A DNA stretch of 6,235 bases from assembly GCA_030670375.1 (NCBI GenBank), contig DAOVBT010000127.1, positions 1-6,235 of the forward strand. Direction: 5' to 3'. Positions 1 through 5,323 of the stretch are shown one piece after another (position 1 is the stretch's first letter; each line of letters begins with the position of its first letter). The DNA comes from Candidatus Aminicenantota bacterium (GTDB lineage Bacteria; Acidobacteriota; Aminicenantia; Aminicenantales; Aminicenantaceae). A program made the position numbers and the translations under genes. The notes under the pieces were generated by a model. It searched no databases. It was given only the letters and a program-made list of their open reading frames with translations, and was not told the DNA's origin.

Positions 1-86
1 CATCAAAAATGGACCCTAGATGGGACAGCTTCCGTGAGGATCCCTTGTATGCAGAAGTTTTGGAAGAAATCGGCGTGGAAGATTAA
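1..86 (+). CDS. C-terminal fragment of an unidentified protein (TPR/cyclase-like tail)
   Basis: Only the last 27 codons are in the window. The reading frame starts at base 3 and ends with TAA at 84-86; the other two plus frames hit stops or make no sensible tail. The peptide ends MDPRWDSFREDPLYAEVLEE followed by IGVED. A 'DPRW/F...R.DP.f...L..iG' tail is typical of the C-termini of large TPR-containing adenylate/guanylate cyclase-like and TolB/TPR regulatory proteins, where the last helix caps the repeat array. That is recall of the family and is not decisive over 27 residues. The gene lies 89 bases upstream of the permease. A promoter candidate sits between them, so it need not be in the same operon. 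Confidence 0.6.
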   Translation, partial: SKMDPRWDSFREDPLYAEVLEEIGVED

Positions 87-133
87 CGTATCTAGATTAG
101 TCTAACCTCTGGAAAAAAATACGATTAAAAGGA

Positions 134-162
134 TTGGATGCTGAATATTCCTGTGGTATAAA
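134..162 (+). promoter_or_regulatory. Candidate sigma-70-type promoter for the permease gene
   Basis: A TTGGAT hexamer (134-139) and a TATAAA hexamer (157-162) are separated by 17 bases. The -10 is preceded by TG one base upstream (154-155), making an extended -10 element. Transcription would start near 169, leaving only about seven bases before the ATG at 176. This is a pattern match by eye in an AT-rich stretch with no experimental support. The spacing and the TG make it the best promoter candidate in the 87-175 gap. Confidence 0.45.
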
Positions 163-175
163 TTAAATAAGATTT

Positions 176-892
176 ATGTTAAGCAGTGCCCTTTTTCTGA
201 TCGCGTCTTATGGAGCTGCTGTTGCGGCCACCATTGCCGGCTTCGGGAGCTCGACCCTGTTGATCCCGGTGGCGTTCCTTTTTATGGATATCAAGACCGC
301 TGTTTTTGTGGTGGCCGTCTTTCATCTCTTCAATAACGTTTTTAAGATCCGGTTGTTCTGGAAAAGCATAGACTTCAAAATTTTCTTGCTCTTCGGGATC
401 CCAAGCATCCTTATGGCATTTTCTGGGGCTATGCTTATATCCGTTATTCCCCTCGATGTTGTCAAGATCGTTCTGGGCGTGTTTTTAATCGTATATGCCG
501 CATATTCCTTCATCAAACCGGAGTTTGGGCTGAAAAAATCCAAGCCTACAGCAGTTGTCGGGGGCAGCCTATCCGGATTCCTCGCGGGGTTGATCGGTTT
601 GGGCGGGGCCATTAGGGGGGCCTTTCTGACAGCCTTCAACCTGCCCAAGGAAATCTATGTGGCCACCTCAGCCATGATCGCGGTCGTGATCGACACAACC
701 AGGATTCCGACATATTTGATTACTAAGGCTGTCCAGGATAATTCTTACTATATTCTTTTGCCTTTTCTTTGTGTGATGGCCTATTTCGGGGTGAGGACCG
801 GCAAGGTTCTGCTGCAGAAAATAAACCAGGATACATTCCGAAGGATCGTTAGCCTCGCCCTTTTCGCTGTCGGTGTCAAAATCCTTTTTTGA
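176..892 (+). CDS. TSUP (TauE/SafE) family inner-membrane permease
   Basis: This 238-residue protein is almost entirely hydrophobic, with about seven or eight membrane segments. It fits the TSUP family, whose members are typically around 240-270 residues and include exporters of sulfite, sulfoacetate and other sulfur or organic anions. Two family-type repeats are visible. The first is at residues 13-31 with GFGSS (22-26) followed by TLLIP. The second is at about 129-154 with GxLSGFLAGLIGLGG and AIRGAFLTAF, followed by the NLPKE and ATSAM segments usual after the second repeat. An in-frame TAA at 164 limits the start, and ATG 176 places the first helix where the family expects it. There is no good Shine-Dalgarno sequence before it. 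The iron-sulfur gene begins 12 bases downstream, so the two are probably one transcript. The substrate cannot be read from the sequence; a sulfur oxyanion is possible but unproven. Confidence 0.87.
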   Translation: MLSSALFLIASYGAAVAATIAGFGSSTLLIPVAFLFMDIKTAVFVVAVFHLFNNVFKIRLFWKSIDFKIFLLFGIPSILMAFSGAMLISVIPLDVVKIVLGVFLIVYAAYSFIKPEFGLKKSKPTAVVGGSLSGFLAGLIGLGGAIRGAFLTAFNLPKEIYVATSAMIAVVIDTTRIPTYLITKAVQDNSYYILLPFLCVMAYFGVRTGKVLLQKINQDTFRRIVSLALFAVGVKILF

Positions 893-897
893 AAGGA
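891..897 (+). promoter_or_regulatory. Ribosome binding site that decides the start of the iron-sulfur gene
   Basis: GAAAGGA overlaps the TGA stop (890-892) of the permease gene. Its AGGA core ends at 897, seven bases before the ATG at 905 but only one base before the in-frame ATG at 899. The spacing therefore favours 905. The overlap with the preceding stop suggests translational coupling. Confidence 0.6.
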
Positions 898-904
898 AAT
901 GGTT

Positions 905-2092
905 ATGGGAAAGAAAAAAATTTCCAAAGAACGGTTGGCAAATCTACGGACATTGGCCAACCAGATGAATAAACAAAATTCCAGCAGCATTCCTGTGACT
1001 CGGGCATTACTAGATTGTTTCGATGTCGTGATCACACCGGAAGAAAACGAGTTTCTGCTGAAAATCGGCAATGATCCGCTGAATTATCAGCAGATATCTT
1101 CATTTGCCGAACTTCCTGAGGAATCCTTCCGTCCCTTCCTGAAAACACTCTGTGAAAAAGGGCTTATCTGGACGCGATACACCGAAGAAGAGGAAGAGCT
1201 GTATGTGTTGTCTCCGATCCTGTTGGGTTGGTTCGAGATATTCCTTTCCGATGGGGCAGATACGCCTCAAAAAAGAGAATTTGCCCATCGTGTGGATGAT
1301 CTTTTTAATTCATGGGGGAAATTCAATGTTTTTCCCTTTAGGAATCTCTGGAATTACCATACCCGGAAAAAATCCAGATCTCACATAAGGGTTGTCATTC
1401 CGCAAGAAACAAGCGAGAAAGTTAAAACGATCCAGGTCGATGTGCACCAACAGATAAAAACTCCTGAAACCAAAATTTATCCGACCCAGAGTGTTTATGA
1501 ACTTATCGAAAAATACGGGGATAATAACCAGATTGCCGTGGTCCATTGTTTTTGCAGGCAGTGGCGGAAATTTATGGGAGAGTCCTGCCGGTTTGAACAC
1601 AGTGACGAATCTTGTATCGTTCTTGGTGGGATCACAAAGTATGCGGTCAATTACGGAATTGCCCGTTATATCAGCAAGGAAGAGGCCTTGGATATCATCA
1701 AAGATGTCCAGAAAAAAGGCGCCATTCACCAGGTTTACCATGAACGGGAGGACCTCGATCTCCCAGAAGTTGCTATATGTAATTGTTGTTGGGATTGCTG
1801 CGGGGTTATTGGATCCTACAATCGGGGATTGATCCCGATACGCGTCCGGTCCTATTATGTGGCGCAAATCGCGGATGAATCCTTGTGCACGGGGTGTGGC
1901 ACGTGTATCAAATATTGTCCGGTAAGGGCTGTGTCGGTCGTGAATAAAAAATCCCGTATCGATGAGGCAAAGTGTATTGGGTGCGGGCAGTGCGAACTTC
2001 AATGTCCTGAAGGCGTTATAACACTTGCCTATAAGGAACGAGAAGTGGTCCTTCCCCTGGAGAAAAAATCCGAAGCCCGTATTAAAAAGTAG
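905..2092 (+). CDS. Winged-helix, cysteine-rich 4Fe-4S ferredoxin-domain protein
   Basis: I count 395 residues from ATG 905 (397 from ATG 899), with no signal peptide or membrane segment, so it is probably cytoplasmic. Residues about 45-112 look like a winged-helix fold (helix, QQISSFAELPEESFRPFL recognition-type segment, basic/acidic wing, then YVLSPILLGWFE). A central region carries nine cysteines: C215 and C217 (CFCR), C228, C237, then C292, C294, C295, C298 and C299 (CNCCWDCC). The C-terminus has two ferredoxin motifs, CxxCxxCxxxCP at 328-339 and 357-368, each expected to hold one [4Fe-4S] cluster. This arrangement recurs, from memory, in uncharacterised '4Fe-4S binding protein' genes of anaerobic bacteria. 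Its reaction is unknown to me. Electron transfer, a redox- or metal-responsive regulator, or a maturation role are all possible. It is the second gene after the TSUP permease and is followed by a convergent operon. Confidence 0.85.
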   Translation: MGKKKISKERLANLRTLANQMNKQNSSSIPVTRALLDCFDVVITPEENEFLLKIGNDPLNYQQISSFAELPEESFRPFLKTLCEKGLIWTRYTEEEEELYVLSPILLGWFEIFLSDGADTPQKREFAHRVDDLFNSWGKFNVFPFRNLWNYHTRKKSRSHIRVVIPQETSEKVKTIQVDVHQQIKTPETKIYPTQSVYELIEKYGDNNQIAVVHCFCRQWRKFMGESCRFEHSDESCIVLGGITKYAVNYGIARYISKEEALDIIKDVQKKGAIHQVYHEREDLDLPEVAICNCCWDCCGVIGSYNRGLIPIRVRSYYVAQIADESLCTGCGTCIKYCPVRAVSVVNKKSRIDEAKCIGCGQCELQCPEGVITLAYKEREVVLPLEKKSEARIKK

Positions 2093-2157
2093 ACGTTTGT
2101 AGTAAACATTGAGCTCTCCCCAAACGTAATTATTCTTCTTTTTCTCTGTCTTTTTTT
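2093..2157 (+). terminator. Candidate terminator downstream of the iron-sulfur gene
   Basis: A seven-base inverted repeat, ACGTTTG (2093-2099) and CAAACGT (2121-2127), starts immediately after the TAG stop. It is followed by a pyrimidine-rich tract with two T runs (around 2138-2143 and 2151-2157). The loop is long (21 bases) and the stem AT-rich, so it is a weak intrinsic terminator at best. It is in the expected place between convergent genes. Confidence 0.35.
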
Positions 2158-2196
2158 GTGGCAACGGTGATCAAGTCACACCAGCGGATAAAGACA

Positions 2197-2218
2197 TTTC
2201 TGGGAAAGTCCCGGGAAA
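2197..2218 (-). terminator. Candidate terminator hairpin of the minus-strand operon
   Basis: TTTCTGGGA (2197-2205), a three-base AAG loop, and TCCCGGGAAA (2209-2218) form a hairpin with a GGGA/TCCC core, one T-G wobble, one bulged G and an outer TTT/AAA stem. Read on the minus strand it lies about 65 bases past the response-regulator stop and is followed by TGTCTTTAT, a poor but T-rich tail. It could equally be bidirectional or have no function. Confidence 0.3.
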
Positions 2219-2226
2219 GCAGGCGT

Positions 2227-2245
2227 CAACAGCTGTTGCCCAACA
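2227..2245. repeat. Nested palindrome with three CAACA/TGTTG half-sites
   Basis: CAACAGCTGTTG (2227-2238) is a perfect 12-base palindrome. Its right arm TGTTG (2234-2238) forms a second inverted repeat with CAACA at 2241-2245, separated by CC. The result is three alternating half-sites at a constant seven-base step. It lies in the convergent intergenic region, 37 bases from the end of the response-regulator gene. It could be a protein-binding site or a small hairpin; no known operator is recognised. Confidence 0.4.
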
Positions 2246-2281
2246 CAGCGCGAAATGGGGAGAATAGGGAATTATTGAAAT

Positions 2282-3652
2282 TTATAGTTTTGATTTTGAT
2301 GTGAGATTGTAGCTCTTGATTTTGTAGCTCAGCATCCGTTCGGTGATGCCCAAGGCTCGGGCTGCCCGGCTTTTGATTCCGTTGTTCTCTTGTAGTGCTC
2401 GTTTTATTTCCAACATTTCAAGCCTCTGAACTTTCCTTGTTAATGTCAGGTCGGAATCCATCAGGTCCTCTTCCTTTTTTTCTCTTAAAAAAACGGGAAG
2501 GTCCGTCGATGTTATCGTGCCGGTTTCACAAAAAACCACCGCCCTTTCTATCACATTTTCCAATTCTCTGATATTCCCGGGGAACTTATACTGGACCAGC
2601 ATGTTCATAGCTTCAGAGGAAATTCCCTCGATTTTTTTCCCTTCCTTTTCGCTATATTTCTGGATGAAATGGTCGACTAAAGGAGGAACATCTTGTTTTC
2701 TTTTCCTTAAAGGGGGGACATGGATAGGAATCACATTCAACCGGTAATAGAGGTCGGCCCTGAATATTTCTTCTTTCATCATTTTTTCAAGGTCCCTGTT
2801 TGTGGCGGCGATGATCCGCACATCGGACTTGATGGGTTGGGATGAACCTAGGCGGTAAAATTCTCTTTCCTGCAAAAAACGGAGCAGTTTGACCTGAATC
2901 TGAGGGGGGAGGTCGCCGATTTCATCCAGGTAGAGGGTTCCTCCCGAAGCTGCTTCGAATTTGCCGATTTTCCGCTCATGAGCTCCGGTAAAGGCCCCTT
3001 TTTCCGAGCCAAAAAGTTCACTCTCGACCAATGTTTCCGGCAATGATGGAATATTGACGGCTAGATAGGGCCTGTTTTTTCTTGTGGATGAATAATGAAT
3101 GGTTTTTGCTACCAGGTCCTTCCCTGTGCCTGTTTCTCCAGAGAGAAGGACCGTGGCCTCAGTTTTGGAAGCCTTGGCTGTCAGGAGAGCCACTTCATTC
3201 ATCTCGTCCGATGAAAATATGAAATTTTTTGTGCTGAATTTATCCTCGAGGGAACTGCGGAGAAGTGAAACCTCCTTTTTCAATTTTTGCCTTTCCTGGG
3301 CCCGTTCGATCACCATAAGGAATTTTTTGAAATCTATCGGTTTGACGATGTAATCATACGCTCCTTTTTTCAATGCTTCCACCGCGTTTTCCACGTTTCC
3401 ATAAGCCGTGACGACGATGGGGGTAATCAGTGGATTTTGCTCCAATACTTTTTGAATAACATCGATTCCTGTTTCCCCATTCAGTTTGTAATCGACGATG
3501 ACAATATCGATCGGCTGATCCGCAATGATCTCCGAAGCCTCTTTCCCAGAAGCACACTCAAAAACGGTGTGCCCTTCCTGTTCGAGGTTTTCCTTGATCA
3601 GTTTTCTCTGAAGAGGGTCATCTTCCACGACCAAAATATACCCTTTATCCAT
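2282..3652 (-). CDS. NtrC-family sigma-54-dependent response regulator
   Basis: A complete 456-residue cytoplasmic regulator with the three domains of the family at usual length. Receiver domain, about 1-120: acidic pair D11/D12, phospho-acceptor D54, T82 and K104. AAA+ sigma-54 interaction domain, about 143-370: Walker A GETGTGK (172-178), intact GAFTGA loop (219-224) that contacts sigma-54, Walker B GGTLYLDE (237-244), sensor ATNR (283-286), arginine-finger region with R298 and R304, and GNIREL (359-364). C-terminal Fis-type helix-turn-helix, about 411-450, with SRAARALGITERMLSYKIK. All key residues are present, so it should be phosphorylated by its partner kinase, form an ATPase ring and open sigma-54 promoters. 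ATG 3652 has a strong AGGAGG and lies one base after the kinase stop, making this the operon's last gene and the kinase's cognate partner. Target promoters are not identifiable here. Confidence 0.96.
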   Translation of the reverse strand: MDKGYILVVEDDPLQRKLIKENLEQEGHTVFECASGKEASEIIADQPIDIVIVDYKLNGETGIDVIQKVLEQNPLITPIVVTAYGNVENAVEALKKGAYDYIVKPIDFKKFLMVIERAQERQKLKKEVSLLRSSLEDKFSTKNFIFSSDEMNEVALLTAKASKTEATVLLSGETGTGKDLVAKTIHYSSTRKNRPYLAVNIPSLPETLVESELFGSEKGAFTGAHERKIGKFEAASGGTLYLDEIGDLPPQIQVKLLRFLQEREFYRLGSSQPIKSDVRIIAATNRDLEKMMKEEIFRADLYYRLNVIPIHVPPLRKRKQDVPPLVDHFIQKYSEKEGKKIEGISSEAMNMLVQYKFPGNIRELENVIERAVVFCETGTITSTDLPVFLREKKEEDLMDSDLTLTRKVQRLEMLEIKRALQENNGIKSRAARALGITERMLSYKIKSYNLTSKSKL

Positions 3653-3653
3653 T

Positions 3654-4883
3654 TCAGCCTCCTGGTATCTGTATGAGGAAAGATGTTCCTTTTCCCAATC
3701 GGCTTTCGCATTCTATCTTTCCTTCATGTGCCTCGATGATTTTTTTCGTCAAGTAAAGCCCAATTCCCATCCCTTCCTTTTTCTTGGAAAAAAACGGATC
3801 GAAGATATGTCTCATCTCCTCTTCCGACATGCCTTTACCGCTATCTTGTACCGTGATAAATATCTTTTTCCTGTGTTTTTTTGCTTGAACTCGGATCTTT
3901 CCTTTATCGGTGGCTTCAAGCGAATTTTGCAGCAAGTTTAACAGGGCCTGGCTCAACAATCCTTTATCCGCAAACAAAACGACTTCTCCTTCTTCTTCAT
4001 ATTGGATGTTAATGTTTCCCTTGATTATCGACCCCTGGATATCGGCCATCAGATCTTTGAGAATCAACTCTTCTTTCTTCAGGTCCAACGGTTTCAAAGA
4101 GGCAGAGAATTGGTCTATGACCCTGGATATTTTTTGAACTTCTCCGCTGCCTGAGGAAATATCCTGCCTGAATTCATCCGGCATTTTTTTTGCGAGAAGC
4201 TCGAAAAGAAGGGACAGACTGTTGAGAGGATTTTTGATTTCATGGGCGACTCCAGAGGTGAAGGCCGAAATTTCCTTGTATCTTTCCTTTTCTCTGCGTT
4301 CTGTTTCCGCTTCTTTTTCCTTTTGTCGGTAATGATTCTGCAGTTGATAAATCCCTAAAAAGAATATGATTCCGATTCCTACGATGATCCCAAAAAGAAT
4401 GAGAAAATTTCGGCGCGAGCGGACGAGCATTTCCTCAAGACTCTCTAATGAATATCCAAGATAGACGTGATAGGTCTTCAAATCGGCTGCCCGGAAGGAA
4501 GTGAAGATATTGAATATCTTGCCTGCAGGAGAATCGATGGTCCACGACTCTCTTTCTCCGATATCTTTTTGAGATAGAGGGAGGTATCCCTCGAATCGGG
4601 AATGCCATCCCAGGATTTCCTTCTGCTCATCCAAAAGAGCCATGTAATAGATGTTTTCCTCACCGGAGTAAAAGCTGAAAATTTCTTCGGATGAGTAGTT
4701 CTCGCTTAAAAAATGGGAGATGTTAACCTTTAGAATTTCAGCGGTGGCTTGAAGCTGTTCCTTGACCAGGTCTTCAACCTTGTTTTTGATGTAGGCGCGG
4801 TTTATCGAGGATAGAAAAAAAAAGATAACAATGATCCCGAGAAGAGGAACGAAAAAAAATAAGAATAGATCCTTTTTTTTCAA
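3654..4883 (-). CDS. Membrane sensor histidine kinase, partner of the sigma-54 regulator
   Basis: Using TTG 4883 the protein has 409 residues; an upstream in-frame ATG at 4940 would add 19. Numbering here is from the TTG. It has a transmembrane segment at about 6-27 (Phe-rich), an extracytoplasmic sensor region of some 130 residues (28-159), a second transmembrane segment at about 160-181, and a charged coiled-coil linker (182-205). The sensor region looks like a single Cache/PAS-like domain, with an N-terminal long helix and a later YYMALLDE strand. The kinase core follows: H-box with phospho-acceptor H214 (GVAHEIKNPLNS), N-box N316/N320, G1 box DSGKG (347-351), F-box FDPFF and G2 box GMGIG (371-375). 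The core is complete. It resembles ZraS/NtrB-type kinases that partner NtrC-like regulators. The ligand is unknown. I prefer TTG because TTGA overlaps the upstream stop by four bases, an AAAAGG sits nine bases before it, and ATG 4940 has no ribosome site and overlaps the upstream gene by 61 bases. Confidence 0.93.
   Translation of the reverse strand: MKKKDLFLFFFVPLLGIIVIFFFLSSINRAYIKNKVEDLVKEQLQATAEILKVNISHFLSENYSSEEIFSFYSGEENIYYMALLDEQKEILGWHSRFEGYLPLSQKDIGERESWTIDSPAGKIFNIFTSFRAADLKTYHVYLGYSLESLEEMLVRSRRNFLILFGIIVGIGIIFFLGIYQLQNHYRQKEKEAETERREKERYKEISAFTSGVAHEIKNPLNSLSLLFELLAKKMPDEFRQDISSGSGEVQKISRVIDQFSASLKPLDLKKEELILKDLMADIQGSIIKGNINIQYEEEGEVVLFADKGLLSQALLNLLQNSLEATDKGKIRVQAKKHRKKIFITVQDSGKGMSEEEMRHIFDPFFSKKKEGMGIGLYLTKKIIEAHEGKIECESRLGKGTSFLIQIPGG
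3658..3663 (-). promoter_or_regulatory. Strong ribosome binding site of the response regulator
   Basis: The minus strand reads AGGAGG five bases before ATG 3652, inside the last codons of the kinase gene, whose stop is at 3656-3654. It fixes the regulator start and supports independent, efficient re-initiation at the kinase/regulator junction. Confidence 0.75.
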
Positions 4884-5323
4884 AAACGCTTGCCTTTTCG
4901 TTTCCCCTTCCTGCCCATCAGTCCTTTGCCCCCTCTCCATGTGGGGAAACCGTGTTTATCACGCAGAATAAATGTCTCTCCTTTGGATTGAACTTCCCTT
5001 GCGATGATGTTCATTTTTTTCTCTCCTGAAGAGGTGAGGGAGCCGGTGACTATCAGGTGTTCTCCTTTATGAAAATCCTGGTCAAAGAATCCTACAGGAC
5101 TTATCTCGACTGTGTAGAGTTTTTTTGTGTCCTTTTCTTCTAGAGTAACGATCAAGAAGGGAGAATTGTCTTTGTAGCGTGGTTCCATGACGATCTTTTG
5201 GATTTTTCCCTCGATGCGGATTTCTTGATCCACGTTATAGAAGTGCTCGGTTTTTTGGCCAAAGGATGGGAGAGATACAAAAAGCAAAATCATCAACAGG
5301 ATCACATCTGCTTTCCGCTTCAT
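4880..5323 (-). CDS. Small exported beta-rich (OB-fold-like) protein with basic tail
   Basis: The protein has 147 residues. Residues 1-22 form a classic signal peptide: MKRK, a long Leu/Ile/Val/Met core, then SLPSFG with probable cleavage before Q23. The mature part is mostly predicted beta strands: EIRIEGKIQKIV, PFLIVTLEEK, KLYTVEISPVGFF, EHLIVTGSLT and MNIIAREVQ. It then has TFILRDKHGFPTWRGG and a tail of Lys/Arg/Gly (GRKGKRKGKRF). The strand order and the 'G..l.VtGs......iiAreV' segment suggest an OB-like barrel. Exported proteins ending 'LRD..G.P.W.G' are, as I recall, frequent and uncharacterised in deltaproteobacteria. ATG 5323 is chosen over an upstream in-frame ATG at 5350 because it begins the signal peptide, has GGGAG seven bases upstream and overlaps the preceding stop as ATGA. 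It is probably periplasmic or envelope-bound. Its function is unknown. Confidence 0.75.
   Translation of the reverse strand: MKRKADVILLMILLFVSLPSFGQKTEHFYNVDQEIRIEGKIQKIVMEPRYKDNSPFLIVTLEEKDTKKLYTVEISPVGFFDQDFHKGEHLIVTGSLTSSGEKKMNIIAREVQSKGETFILRDKHGFPTWRGGKGLMGRKGKRKGKRF

Noticed and set aside
93..105. TAGA-TTAG-TCTA small inverted repeat after the first gene fragment
   Set aside because: The stem is four AT-rich bases and no T run follows on the plus strand, so it is not a credible terminator.
131..148. TTGGATG-ctgaa-TATTC as a possible sigma-54 promoter upstream of the permease
   Set aside because: The GG element is present but the invariant GC of the -12 box is absent ten bases later; the sigma-70-type reading is better.
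1897..1912. TGGCAC resembling the -24 element of a sigma-54 promoter
   Set aside because: It falls inside the first ferredoxin motif and no GC-containing -12 element follows at the required spacing (the sequence continues GTGTATCAAA).
1310..2164. A 284-codon open frame on the minus strand antisense to the iron-sulfur gene
   Set aside because: The plus strand here encodes unmistakable ferredoxin and cysteine motifs. The antisense peptide shows no domain, no good ribosome site and an unnatural composition; it is a shadow frame.
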